Source: Staphylococcus sp. CAG:324
GTDB taxonomy: Bacteria > Bacillota_I > Bacilli_A > ML615J-28 > CAG-313
NCBI GenBank assembly: GCA_000433035.1
Contig: FR890814.1
Span: 176,640-240,639, forward strand
Length of the DNA: 64,000 nt
Reading direction: 5' to 3'
Shown here: in pieces, positions 14,248 to 23,757 of the stretch
How the letters are laid out: the number at the start of each line of letters is the position of its first letter
How positions within the stretch are numbered: position 1 is the first letter of the stretch
Position numbers and translations under genes: made by a program
Notes under the pieces: generated by a model
Told to the model about the DNA's origin: nothing
Database searches by the model: none
What the model saw: the letters and a program-made list of their open reading frames with translations, nothing else

Positions 14248-15340
14248 CTTTTTGTGAACTATCCTCATTTGAATCTTTCTTTTTAAAAACATCTACTATT
14301 TTTTTTAATATAAATGGTTCTTTTGGTGTTTCAAATCCTTCTTCCATTATTGATGAATTACGATCATATAAAGCCTCTTTACAAGAAATCATCTTATATT
14401 TTAGAATTCTTCTAACAATAATGAAAACAAGACCCAAAATAATATATATAATAGAGGTTAAAACAGCCACTCTAATACCGGTTTTACCAAGCATTAAAGG
14501 ATCTGTTCTCATCAGTTCAATGAATAATCTCACAATACCATACCATATTAAATAAAAACTAATTCCATCGCCAACTAAAACTTTCTTCCAATATTTTCTA
14601 ACCACCATATAGATAATAATACCTATGAAATTAGCAATGGATTCAAAATAGAAAGTAGGATAATAGTAACCTGCACAAACAAATCCAGTAGCACTACTAC
14701 TTTGAATATACATTCTATTAATAACAAAATCAGGAACCCATAATTTTGATAGTGCTTCACGTTGAGCAATCAAAATTGAATCTGTCAATTGCGTGGTATT
14801 TGTTAAAGGTCCAATGGTATTTAAAGCATCAACCTTTACTAAACCACCAAAAGCTTCTTGATTAATAAAATTACCCCATCTACCAACAACTTGTGCAAAC
14901 AAAATAAGTGGCATTGCAATTTCTAATAAATAAATCAGTTTAATGTGTTTTTTACGACAATACACAAAAAGAAAAATTGCAGCAGCGATAATTCCACCAT
15001 GAATAGCTAATCCACCATTTCTAGGATTTATAACATCCATAAAACTATCATAATGGATTTCTCCACTAGATGCTGTAAAAATGACATAGTAAAGTCTAGC
15101 CCCAATGATACCAAATAATAATCCTAAAACCAGTCCTGTAAAAACAGTATCACTGCTTAATCCCAGTGGTTTACCAAAACGATAATATCCATATATTGTT
15201 GCTATCAAAGCACCAGATAAAATAATTACCGCATACCAAGCAATAGGAATACCAAATAAACTAAAAGCAACCTTTGAATCAGGATCAATGACAGGCCTCA
15301 AATCAGTCAATAAGATTAAAAAATTATTAAACAAAATCAT
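14237..15340 (-). CDS. lgt: Prolipoprotein diacylglyceryl transferase
   Basis: A 367-residue polytopic membrane enzyme that moves diacylglyceryl from phosphatidylglycerol to the lipobox cysteine. Visible signatures are GARLYYV, NPRNGGLAIHGGIIAA (catalytic His region) and the Lgt signature GRWGNFINQEAFGG. About 7 membrane segments are followed by an unusually long charged C-terminal tail (last 50 residues, KKIVDVFKKKDSNEDSS). It fits with the several lipoproteins in this window. It lies 1 base after hprK. Confidence 0.96.
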   Translation of the reverse strand: MILFNNFLILLTDLRPVIDPDSKVAFSLFGIPIAWYAVIILSGALIATIYGYYRFGKPLGLSSDTVFTGLVLGLLFGIIGARLYYVIFTASSGEIHYDSFMDVINPRNGGLAIHGGIIAAAIFLFVYCRKKHIKLIYLLEIAMPLILFAQVVGRWGNFINQEAFGGLVKVDALNTIGPLTNTTQLTDSILIAQREALSKLWVPDFVINRMYIQSSSATGFVCAGYYYPTFYFESIANFIGIIIYMVVRKYWKKVLVGDGISFYLIWYGIVRLFIELMRTDPLMLGKTGIRVAVLTSIIYIILGLVFIIVRRILKYKMISCKEALYDRNSSIMEEGFETPKEPFILKKIVDVFKKKDSNEDSSQKDEE

Positions 15341-15341
15341 C

Positions 15342-16244
15342 TTATCCTTCTTTCAAAATCGTATTTCTCAAACGTTGTTCATATTCTTTTTTTGCATCTT
15401 GACCCATAAGATGCAAACGATAATTTAATGCGGCCGTTTCAATAAGTGTACCAATATTTCTCCCTGCTTCTACTTCAATCTCAATTTTTGGCAAAGTCGT
15501 ATCAAAAAAAGTAATACTATCTTTTTGGTGATTTACCTTTTCTACTAACTCAACAACAAGTTGAAGATTTTTATGATTACGAACTGCACCTATACCAAAG
15601 ATTTGTTCAACATTAATCATCCCTAAATCCTTAATTTCCATCAAGCTTTTTCGTTGTTTCGTTGCTTCACACACAACAATACCTGGTTCAGATTGATACA
15701 TTTGAGTTAGGTCGTCCGCAATCATAATATGACCTTTTTTAATAAGTTCTAAAGTCGTCTCACTTTTGCCAATACTATCCTTTCCTATAATTAAAACACC
15801 AATTCCATAAATTTCCATCATAGAACCATTTGTATTCATACGTGGTGCTAATTTACTTTGTAAATAATTTGTCAACTCACCAATAAACCCTGAAGTTGAC
15901 GCTTTACTCTTTAAGATTGGGATTTGATGTAAAATGGCAGATTCAACGAACTCCTTAGGAGCATCAACATTTTTTGTAAACACAAAAGCTGGGGAATTAT
16001 ATGAAAATAATTTTTCTAATCTTTCTTTTTTTAAACTAGTACTAAGCATATTAAAAAGCGTCAACTCTTTGGTACCAATAACCTGCATACGATCACTTTC
16101 AAAATAATCAAAATATCCTGAATAAATTTCAACACTTGGTCTACTAGACATCATTTTTGACACTTTTTTATCTAAATAACTATTCCCATAAATAACTTCT
16201 AAATTTAATTCTTCCACAACATTTTTTACTACAACATCACTCAT
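15342..16244 (-). CDS. hprK: HPr kinase/phosphorylase
   Basis: The 300-residue bifunctional enzyme phosphorylates or dephosphorylates Ser46 of HPr, the switch of carbon catabolite control. The P-loop is GKDSIGKSE (about residues 155-163), followed by KKGHIMIADDLT with the catalytic aspartates. The HPrK signature is EVEAGRNIGTLIETAA. The start is taken as ATG 16244, 6 bases after AGAGGTG, rather than GTG 16253. It overlaps the vanZ-like stop by 8 bases. A cre-like site at 1462-1475 shows a probable target of this pathway. Confidence 0.95.
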   Translation of the reverse strand: MSDVVVKNVVEELNLEVIYGNSYLDKKVSKMMSSRPSVEIYSGYFDYFESDRMQVIGTKELTLFNMLSTSLKKERLEKLFSYNSPAFVFTKNVDAPKEFVESAILHQIPILKSKASTSGFIGELTNYLQSKLAPRMNTNGSMMEIYGIGVLIIGKDSIGKSETTLELIKKGHIMIADDLTQMYQSEPGIVVCEATKQRKSLMEIKDLGMINVEQIFGIGAVRNHKNLQLVVELVEKVNHQKDSITFFDTTLPKIEIEVEAGRNIGTLIETAALNYRLHLMGQDAKKEYEQRLRNTILKEG

Positions 16245-16698
16245 TTTTTTCACCTCTATTTCTAATGAGCATATATCCTATACTTGCTCCTATGATATTT
16301 AAAAAAATATCCATTATATCAAAAATTCCTCTTTTCGTTAAGTATTGAAGAGTTTCAATTGAAATAACTAAAATAATAATTATCACAAAAGCAGAAATAA
16401 ATCTTATCTTAAAATATTTGAGAAAAATACCTAGAGGAATAAAAATTAAAATATTACCAATTAAATTAATAAACACAACTTTATTAGTAAAAATAAGTTT
16501 TATCCATTTAGTAATATACGTTCCATCACTATAAATACTTTCATCAAATTTTTCACGATTAAATAAAACTAAATATAATAAAATTACATATATAATTGCA
16601 TATAAATATATATAATTTGTTTTTGTGATTTTAAATATTTGGTTAAGACAAAACCAAAGCATAATAATTGATAATATTATTATAAAGACATTATTCAT
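16237..16698 (-). CDS. VanZ-like membrane protein
   Basis: A 153-residue protein with four predicted membrane helices and the VanZ pattern NLIGNILIFIPLGIFLKYF and SIETLQYLTKRGIFDIMDIFLNIIGASIGYM. VanZ family function is poorly known; the founding member raises teicoplanin resistance. ATG 16698 follows GGAGATATGGTATA. A good promoter (TTGAAA 16720-16725, 17 bases, TATAAT 16697-16702) overlaps this start, so a transcript from it would begin inside the gene. Either another promoter serves vanZ or the internal one mainly serves hprK. Confidence 0.8.
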   Translation of the reverse strand: MNNVFIIILSIIMLWFCLNQIFKITKTNYIYLYAIIYVILLYLVLFNREKFDESIYSDGTYITKWIKLIFTNKVVFINLIGNILIFIPLGIFLKYFKIRFISAFVIIIILVISIETLQYLTKRGIFDIMDIFLNIIGASIGYMLIRNRGEKNE

Positions 16699-16800
16699 TA
16701 TACCATATCTCCAGATGTTTTTCAATTTTGTTACTATTCATATTTTATGTGATATTTTATTTTTTATAATTTTTCACTTTATCATTCATTTTTTATATAA

Positions 16801-16830
16801 AAAAATCAATTCTAACTAGAATTGATTTTT
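16801..16830 (-). terminator. Terminator after the ABC exporter operon
   Basis: AAAAATCAATTCT pairs with AGAATTGATTTTT around AACT, 2 bases beyond the stop codon of the second ABC gene. Confidence 0.85.
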
Positions 16831-16832
16831 AA

Positions 16833-18608
16833 CTATGAAAATTGTGAATGGTATAAACTAGCATAGAATCCACCTTTTGCAAGTAATTGTTCATGAGTAC
16901 CTTGTTCAATGACATTCCCATCTTTAACAACTAATATTAAATCCGCATTTTGAATGGTTGACAAACGATGAGCAATAACAAAACATGTACGATTTTTCAT
17001 TAATGTTGACATAGCATTTTGAATTTTAATTTCTGTTCTTGAATCTACATTGGATGTCGCCTCATCAAGAATCAACATTTTACTTTTTGGTAGCATTGCT
17101 CTTGCAATGGTAATCAATTGTTTTTGACCTTTAGATATATTAATGCCATCATCTGATAGTAAAGTGTGATACCCTTGAGGTAATTGTTCAATAAAAGAAT
17201 GAATTTTTGCAGCCTTTGCAGCCTCAATAACTTCCTCCATTGTGGCATCTTCTGCTCCATAAATAATATTTTCATAAATAGTACCATAAAAAAGCCATGT
17301 GTCTTGTAAAACCATTGTATAAGATGATCTTAAACTATCCCTTGTAATATTCATAATTTCTTGGTTATCTACTAATATTTTTCCACTAGTAATATCATAA
17401 AATCGCATTAATAAATTGATAATAGTTGTTTTACCAGCACCTGTTGGTCCAACAATTGCAATAGTTTTGCCAGGTTCTGCATGAAAAGAAAGATTATGGA
17501 TAATCATTTTTTCTTCTGTATAACCAAATTCTACATTTTTTAATTCTACATCGCCTAATGTATTTTCTAACACAATTGCATCTTGGTTATCTAGTGGTTC
17601 TGGTTCTTCATCAATAATTCTAAAAATTCTTTCCGCTGCAGTATAGGCTGATTGAAATTCACTAATAATATTGGCAAATTCATTGATTGGTCCTGCAAAT
17701 TTACGAGAATACATTACAAATTGAGTAATCCCTCCAATTGTGATAAACCAAAGTTGTCCTTCAGTAACAATTTCTTTCTGTGATAATAAATATAAAATTC
17801 CCCCAAAAATCATAACTAATGAAATAGATAGATTATTAATAAAATTAACCGATGGTCCAATCATTGCACCATAATATTCTGCATTATAATATGCTTCCAC
17901 TGCCGCATCATTTTTTTGATCAAATTTTTTTATTATATCCTCATATTGATAATAGGCACCTATTGTTTTAGCACCTGATAGCATCTCTTCTGCAAAACCA
18001 TTTAACTCGCCTAATTTTTTGGAATTCAATCTAAAAAGAGGCTGAATCTTTTTTGCTTTCAATTTTGTAAAAATAATAGAAATTGGGACAGTGATAACAA
18101 AGACTAAAATAAGTGGTTTTGATATCATAATCATAAAATAAAGTGAACCAATAACTGTATAAATACTTGTTACAACCTGTATTAAATCAGTTGATAAAGT
18201 TGCATTAACTGTATCAATATCATAGGAAATTCTGCTAATAATATCTCCAGTTGAATGCGTATCAAAATAAGCAATGGGTAAAATTGTTAATTTTTCAAAA
18301 AGTTGTTTTCGCATTAAATATGTAATTTTTTGACTTAATATAACCATTATAATTGTTAACAAATAAGATAAAACAAATGAGGTAATATAACAAAAAAGCA
18401 TTTGCCAAAAATTATAAATTACCTCATCAATTAAAACTCCTGTTTTATTAGAAATGGCATTCATTGCATTTCCTAAATACATAGGTCCTAAAAGAGCTAA
18501 ATAATTAGCTATCATAGAAAAAATAAAAGCAAACAAAGTCAAATACCAAAACTTTAACATATATTGAAAAAGACGATAAAAAATAGGTCTTTTCTTTTTA
18601 TTAATCAA
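16833..18608 (-). CDS. ABC exporter half-transporter, catalytically normal partner
   Basis: The 591-residue protein has six membrane helices (about 15-315) and a C-terminal ATPase. The Walker A is GPTGAGKTT, Walker B MLILDEATSNVD with its catalytic Glu, and the switch His is in IAHRLSTI. Its signature loop reads ISKGQ rather than LSGGQ. In heterodimeric exporters such as TM287/288 the degenerate ATP site is built from this odd signature plus the altered Walker B of the partner, which fits the upstream gene. Translation starts at TTG 18608, 8 bases after AGGAGG, overlapping the upstream gene. Probable drug or lipid exporter. Confidence 0.9.
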   Translation of the reverse strand: MINKKKRPIFYRLFQYMLKFWYLTLFAFIFSMIANYLALLGPMYLGNAMNAISNKTGVLIDEVIYNFWQMLFCYITSFVLSYLLTIIMVILSQKITYLMRKQLFEKLTILPIAYFDTHSTGDIISRISYDIDTVNATLSTDLIQVVTSIYTVIGSLYFMIMISKPLILVFVITVPISIIFTKLKAKKIQPLFRLNSKKLGELNGFAEEMLSGAKTIGAYYQYEDIIKKFDQKNDAAVEAYYNAEYYGAMIGPSVNFINNLSISLVMIFGGILYLLSQKEIVTEGQLWFITIGGITQFVMYSRKFAGPINEFANIISEFQSAYTAAERIFRIIDEEPEPLDNQDAIVLENTLGDVELKNVEFGYTEEKMIIHNLSFHAEPGKTIAIVGPTGAGKTTIINLLMRFYDITSGKILVDNQEIMNITRDSLRSSYTMVLQDTWLFYGTIYENIIYGAEDATMEEVIEAAKAAKIHSFIEQLPQGYHTLLSDDGINISKGQKQLITIARAMLPKSKMLILDEATSNVDSRTEIKIQNAMSTLMKNRTCFVIAHRLSTIQNADLILVVKDGNVIEQGTHEQLLAKGGFYASLYHSQFS

Positions 18609-20328
18609 TGAAACTACCTCCTATTTGTGATTCGCTAATCTCTTTATATGCTTCACAAGTATTGAGTAAATCTTGATGATTTCCCATCCCAATAATTTCT
18701 CCTTCTTCTAAAACAATGATTAAATCAGCATTCATAACCGAACTAACCCTTTGGGTAACAATAATAGATGTGGTATCTTTAAGGTTTTGCAAAATAGCTT
18801 TCCTTAAATTAGCATCAGTTTTGTAATCCAAAGCCGAAGAGGAATCATCTAAAATTAAAATTTCAGGATGATTAGCTAAAGCCCTAGCAATCAATAACCT
18901 TTGTTTTTGTCCACCTGAAATGTTTGTAGCCTTCTGTGATAAAACATGATTCAAGCCTTCAGGAAATGACATAATAAAATCATATGCTTGTGAAATTTGT
19001 ATAGCCTTTTCAATATCATCTTGTGAAATTTCTCTGCCAAAACGAATATTTTCTAAAATAGTATCAGAAAATAAAAAATCATTTTGCATTACAATACCAA
19101 ATAAAGTATGTAAATCTTTTTCCGGAATTGTTCTAATATCTTTCCCACCAATTCTAATTGCACCCTTATTTACATCATAAAAACGCATCAATAAATGAAC
19201 AAGAGTAGTTTTTCCACTACCGGTTGCTCCAATAATACCTAGAGTTTGTCCTTTACTTAAGCGAAAACTAATGTTTTTTAAATTATCTTTTGTTTGATTA
19301 TATGAAAAAGATACATTATCAAAAACAATATAATCATCATTTTCAACCAATGGATATATATCTAAACTAGCAATTTCTAAATCTTTAACAGTATTCATCA
19401 CTTCTGCAATCCTACTTGCGGAAGCAGAACTTTTAGTATACATCATAAATATTCGTGTAATTGATAAAGTTGCAGTAGAAATCATTGTAAAATACTGCGT
19501 GAAAGCAACAATTTTACCTGGTTCTGTTTGCCTATTCATTACACGATATGCACCAATTAATACAACAAAAGTGATTCCAAGATTCATCAATAAACTCATT
19601 ATAGGATTAACAAATCCCATTGCAAGACTTGCTTTTTTCTCTGCATTAATTAATTTTTTATTAACTTTATCATATCTTTGTTGCTCTTTTTCTACTTTAG
19701 ATAGGGCTTTGATCACTCGAATGCCTTGTGTATCTTCTCTAACTACACGAACCATTCCATCTACCGAATCTTGTACGCTAGCATAGAGTTTTACTCCTTT
19801 TAAAGATATAAATAGAACAACAATAAAAATAATTGGTAAAATTGCAATCATAACTAACGATAAATAAGCATCCATAATTAAAGTTACAACTAGTCCTCCC
19901 ATTAATAACAGTGGCGCTCTTACACCTAATCGCTGTATCCTACCAATAAAATTTTGAACATTATATGTGTCAGTTGTAATTCTAGCTTCTAAGGAAGGGA
20001 TAGTAAAATAATCTAATTGTTTTCCTGAAAGAGTAATTGTTTGATAAAATAAGTCATGTCGAATTTTTCTAGTACAATCACGTGCCACTTTAGAAGCCAT
20101 TCGATTGGCTTTTACATTACATAAAAGAGCAAGTAAGGCACATAAAATCATAATCCCTCCCCAAAGAATAATCATTGACAACCTACCATCATTAGGAACA
20201 AGATCATCTAGAATATAACTTAAAATATATGGCAAAGCAAGTTCTATTAAAGTCCCAATAGTTTTAATTAACAATCCAACTATCATAATCCCTATAAAAG
20301 GTTTTATATATTGGTAAATAAACTTCAT
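18601..20328 (-). CDS. ABC exporter half-transporter, degenerate-site partner
   Basis: A 575-residue six-helix exporter subunit with Walker A GATGSGKTT and a perfect ISGGQKQRL signature. Walker B reads LILDDSSSALD, with Asp for the catalytic Glu, and the switch position reads VTQRVSSV, with Gln for His. These substitutions are the standard marks of the non-hydrolysing side of heterodimeric ABC exporters. ATG 20328 overlaps the marR TGA by one base and follows GAGGTG. With the next gene it should form one transporter controlled by MarR. Confidence 0.92.
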   Translation of the reverse strand: MKFIYQYIKPFIGIMIVGLLIKTIGTLIELALPYILSYILDDLVPNDGRLSMIILWGGIMILCALLALLCNVKANRMASKVARDCTRKIRHDLFYQTITLSGKQLDYFTIPSLEARITTDTYNVQNFIGRIQRLGVRAPLLLMGGLVVTLIMDAYLSLVMIAILPIIFIVVLFISLKGVKLYASVQDSVDGMVRVVREDTQGIRVIKALSKVEKEQQRYDKVNKKLINAEKKASLAMGFVNPIMSLLMNLGITFVVLIGAYRVMNRQTEPGKIVAFTQYFTMISTATLSITRIFMMYTKSSASASRIAEVMNTVKDLEIASLDIYPLVENDDYIVFDNVSFSYNQTKDNLKNISFRLSKGQTLGIIGATGSGKTTLVHLLMRFYDVNKGAIRIGGKDIRTIPEKDLHTLFGIVMQNDFLFSDTILENIRFGREISQDDIEKAIQISQAYDFIMSFPEGLNHVLSQKATNISGGQKQRLLIARALANHPEILILDDSSSALDYKTDANLRKAILQNLKDTTSIIVTQRVSSVMNADLIIVLEEGEIIGMGNHQDLLNTCEAYKEISESQIGGSFID

Positions 20329-20765
20329 CAATTCACCTCTTGATTTTCAAAATATCCTTTTGCTCGATAAACAAGTTTATCCATCATTTTCATAAGTACT
20401 TTTAGTTCTTCATCGCTTAAATCTTGAGTAACATATTCATTCCAAAACTTTACGACTTCTTTTACATATGGTAATATTTCTAAAGCTTTAGCTGTGGGAT
20501 AAATTTCAATAACCCTTTTATCTTTTTGACTTTGTACTCTTTGAATATATCCTAAATTTTCTAAATTAAACACTTGTCTGGTTACATTACTTTTATCTAC
20601 ACAAATATGTCTTGCTAACTCTTCTTGTGATATGCCTGGTTTTTTGCAAATATGAATAATATAACTATGATGGGCAGCACAAAGTTTTATATCTTTAAAC
20701 TTTTCACCACGATAACTAGCAGCACATCTACTAATGATGTTTATCTGTCTCATAAGCGTTGTCAT
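20328..20765 (-). CDS. MarR-family repressor of the ABC exporter
   Basis: A 145-residue winged-helix regulator. The recognition region is ISQEELARHICVDKSNVTRQVFNLENLGYI and the wing is QSQKDKRVIEI. The start is ATG 20765, 5-6 bases after GAGGTGA, rather than the upstream MRTQL frame, which would begin inside the operator. It is the first gene of the marR-ABC-ABC unit, and a palindromic operator lies directly at its predicted transcription start, so autorepression relieved by the exporter substrate is likely. Confidence 0.9.
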   Translation of the reverse strand: MTTLMRQINIISRCAASYRGEKFKDIKLCAAHHSYIIHICKKPGISQEELARHICVDKSNVTRQVFNLENLGYIQRVQSQKDKRVIEIYPTAKALEILPYVKEVVKFWNEYVTQDLSDEELKVLMKMMDKLVYRAKGYFENQEVN

Positions 20766-20789
20766 TAATTTCACCTCTTTTATTAAAAT

Positions 20790-20807
20790 TAGTTGTGTAC
20801 GCAACTA
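20790..20807 (-). promoter_or_regulatory. MarR operator palindrome
   Basis: TAGTTG-N6-CAACTA is a perfect inverted repeat immediately after the -10 of the marR promoter, where a bound dimer would block transcription. Confidence 0.7.
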
Positions 20808-20835
20808 TTTTAGCATAAAAATAATTGAAAGTCAA
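20807..20835 (-). promoter_or_regulatory. Promoter of the marR-ABC operon
   Basis: On the minus strand TTGACT (20830-20835) and TAAAAT (20807-20812) are 17 bases apart, with TGC before the -10. Confidence 0.8.
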
Positions 20836-20852
20836 AAATTGTACAAATGAAA

Positions 20853-20888
20853 AAACAAAGATTTAAATGGTATTTTAAATCTTTGTTT
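20853..20888 (-). terminator. Terminator of the groS-to-uvrA unit
   Basis: A 15-bp stem AAACAAAGATTTAAA / TTTAAATCTTTGTTT with a 6-base loop lies 4 bases beyond the uvrA stop. Confidence 0.8.
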
Positions 20889-20892
20889 CATT

Positions 20893-23730
20893 TTATTGCT
20901 TGCTCCAATTACCCACTAATACTTTCTTCAAATAATAACCTGTATATGAATGAGGATTTTCCATTACCTCCTCTGGCGTTCCGGTTGCTATTATTTGCCC
21001 ACCATCATCACCACCATTAGGACCTAAATCAATAATGTAATCTGCTAACTTAATAACATCTAAATTGTGTTCAATAATTACCGCTGTTGCTTTCATATCA
21101 ACAATGTTTTCAATCATTTTCATCAACTGATCAACATCATAAGTATGTAATCCCGTAGTTGGTTCATCAAAAATAAAGATTGTTTTATCAGTAATTTTTT
21201 TATGAAGTTCACTTGCAAGTTTCACTCTTTGTGCTTCACCACCTGATAGAGTTGTAGCACTTTGTCCTAATTTAACATAACCAAGTCCAACATCTTTCAT
21301 TGTTTTTATTTTAGGATAAATAGTAGGAATATTTTCAAAGAAATCTAATGCCTCATCAACTGTCATATTTAAAACATCTGCAATATTTTTATCTTTATAT
21401 TTGCATTCTAAAGTTTCTCGGTTATATCTAGAGCCATGGCATGCTTCACATGGAACATAAACATCTGGCAAAAAATTCATAGAAATTCTAATCACACCAT
21501 CACCACCACAAGACTCGCATCTTCCACCTTTTACATTAAAAGAAAATCTACTTTTCGTATACCCTCTTTTTTTGGCTTCAATGGTTGTTGCAAACAAATC
21601 TCTGATTGGATCAAAAACACCTGTATATGTTGCCGGATTACTTCTTGGAGTTCTACCAATTGGAGCTTGGTCAATATTAATTACACGGTCGATTTCATCA
21701 AGTCCATCAATATAATCATGCTGACCAATATCAACCTTTGTTTTATATAACTTATTTGAAATTGCATTATACAAAATATCATTTACTAAGGTTGATTTAC
21801 CAGAACCAGATACACCAGTAACTACAACTAATTTTTGCAAAGGAATTTCTACATCAATATTCTTTAAATTATTTGCTCTACATCCATGAATAATCAAAGA
21901 TTTACCACTACCAGTTCTTCTTATTTTTGGAACTTCAATTTTCCTTCTACCGCTTAAATAATCGCCTGTTATAGAATTTCTATTTTCCATTACTTCTTTT
22001 GGTGTACCTAAGGCAACCACTTCGCCACCATGTACTCCAGCAAATGGTCCGATATCAACAATATAATCACATTCATGCATAATTTCTTCATCATGTTCGA
22101 CAACTACTAAAGTATTTCCTAAATCTCGCATCTCTTTTAGAGCATCAATTAATTTATGATTATCTCTTTGATGGAGCCCTATTGATGGTTCATCTAAAAC
22201 ATACAAAACACCTGTAAGTTTTGAACCAATTTGAGTAGCAAGACGAATTCTTTGAGCTTCACCTCCAGATAAAGTTCCTGCCTTTCTAGATAATGTTAAA
22301 TATTCAAGCCCTACTTCTTTTAAAAAAGAAAGTCTATTTTTTATCTCTTTTAAAACTAAATTACTAATTTTAGCCTCAACAATTGAAAGTCTTAATCCTT
22401 CAATAAAATCTAAGGCTTGCAAAATAGACATCTGCGTAAATTCATAAATATTTTTACCCCCTACTTTAACTGATAAAGCCACCTCTGATAATCTTTTGCC
22501 ATTACAAGTAGGACAGATCATTTCTTTCATATAAGATCCATAATATTCTCTTTGCATAGATGAGGATGTTTCAGCATATCTTCTAGTAATAAGGGTTGCT
22601 AAACCTTCAATTACTTTATTTTTACGCATAGTTATGCCACCACTAGAATGAATCTCATATTTAATCGGTTCTTTAGAACCATTAAGAATAATATCTTTTT
22701 GTTCATCACTTAAATCTTTATATGGTTTAAACAAATCAATATGATAATACTCAAATAAAACTTTATACATTTGCCATTCTAAATTTTCCGTAAAAATAAT
22801 ATTTTTTAAGTATCTGATCGCTCCATCTGCAATCGATAAATTTTCATCAGTTACAAGAAGTGATGGATCAATTGTTGAAATAAACCCTAATCCATGACAA
22901 GTTGGACATGCACCAAGTGGTGAATTAAAAGAAAAAAGCGTAGGTTCTAATTTACCAACCGTGAACTCACAATATGGACATGCATAGTGTTCAGAAAATA
23001 ATAATCTTTCATCATTAATATCTACATAGATAATACCATCTGATAAATTACATGCTGCCTCTAAAGATTCATAAAGCCGACTTCTAATATCCTTTTTTAA
23101 TTTTAATCTATCAATCACGACTAATATATTATGTTTTTTATTTTTATCGAGATTAAATTCTTCGTCTAACTCATACATTTCGTTATCAATAATTACTTTT
23201 GAATATCCATCTTTTCGTAATAAATCCAAAGTTTTCTCAAAGGTGCCTTTCCTACCTTCTGCAATCGGTGATAAAATAGTTATTTTTGAATCATCTTCAT
23301 ACGATAAAACTTTATCACACATTTGTTCAACTGTTTGTGATGCTATTTCAATATGGTGATTAGGACATACAGGATGGCCAATTCTAGCATATAGTAGTCT
23401 CAAATAGTCATATATTTCAGTAACTGTTCCAACAGTTGAACGAGGATTTCTGCTAGTTGTTTTTTGATCAATCGAAATGGCTGGTGATAATCCTTCAATT
23501 GAATCAACATCGGGCTTATCAACATTATCCAAAAATTGTCTAGCATATGCTGAAAGGCTTTCGACATATCTTCTTTGTCCTTCTGCATATATTGTATCAA
23601 AGGCAAGAGAACTTTTACCAGAACCTGAAACACCTGTCATAACAATCAATTTATTGCGAGGAATTTCAAGATTAATATTTTTTAAATTGTTTTCTCTTGC
23701 ACCTTTAATAATTATTTTTCCACTATCCAT
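20893..23730 (-). CDS. uvrA: Excinuclease ABC subunit A
   Basis: The 945-residue damage-recognition ATPase of nucleotide excision repair. Visible are Walker A GVSGSGKSSLAFDTIYAEG near residue 33 and a second GVSGSGKSTLVNDILY near 640. Two ABC signatures (LSGGEAQRIRLA, LSGGEAQRVKLA) and zinc fingers CPYC...CPTCHG and CESCGG...CEACHG complete the picture. Length matches the family. It is the last gene of the unit, 27 bases after ligA. uvrB and uvrC are not in the window. Confidence 0.98.
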   Translation of the reverse strand: MDSGKIIIKGARENNLKNINLEIPRNKLIVMTGVSGSGKSSLAFDTIYAEGQRRYVESLSAYARQFLDNVDKPDVDSIEGLSPAISIDQKTTSRNPRSTVGTVTEIYDYLRLLYARIGHPVCPNHHIEIASQTVEQMCDKVLSYEDDSKITILSPIAEGRKGTFEKTLDLLRKDGYSKVIIDNEMYELDEEFNLDKNKKHNILVVIDRLKLKKDIRSRLYESLEAACNLSDGIIYVDINDERLLFSEHYACPYCEFTVGKLEPTLFSFNSPLGACPTCHGLGFISTIDPSLLVTDENLSIADGAIRYLKNIIFTENLEWQMYKVLFEYYHIDLFKPYKDLSDEQKDIILNGSKEPIKYEIHSSGGITMRKNKVIEGLATLITRRYAETSSSMQREYYGSYMKEMICPTCNGKRLSEVALSVKVGGKNIYEFTQMSILQALDFIEGLRLSIVEAKISNLVLKEIKNRLSFLKEVGLEYLTLSRKAGTLSGGEAQRIRLATQIGSKLTGVLYVLDEPSIGLHQRDNHKLIDALKEMRDLGNTLVVVEHDEEIMHECDYIVDIGPFAGVHGGEVVALGTPKEVMENRNSITGDYLSGRRKIEVPKIRRTGSGKSLIIHGCRANNLKNIDVEIPLQKLVVVTGVSGSGKSTLVNDILYNAISNKLYKTKVDIGQHDYIDGLDEIDRVINIDQAPIGRTPRSNPATYTGVFDPIRDLFATTIEAKKRGYTKSRFSFNVKGGRCESCGGDGVIRISMNFLPDVYVPCEACHGSRYNRETLECKYKDKNIADVLNMTVDEALDFFENIPTIYPKIKTMKDVGLGYVKLGQSATTLSGGEAQRVKLASELHKKITDKTIFIFDEPTTGLHTYDVDQLMKMIENIVDMKATAVIIEHNLDVIKLADYIIDLGPNGGDDGGQIIATGTPEEVMENPHSYTGYYLKKVLVGNWSKQ

Positions 23731-23757
23731 ATCTATCCTTTCTAAATACTATCCTTT

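Noticed and set aside
14248..14292. Longer PpaX start
   Set aside because: It would add 15 residues before the FDCDGT motif and lies inside lgt; MKNKVIIFD is the family-typical start.
13520..14555. Plus-strand ORFs opposite trxB, ppaX and lgt
   Set aside because: Antisense shadows of conserved genes; no domain or start signal.
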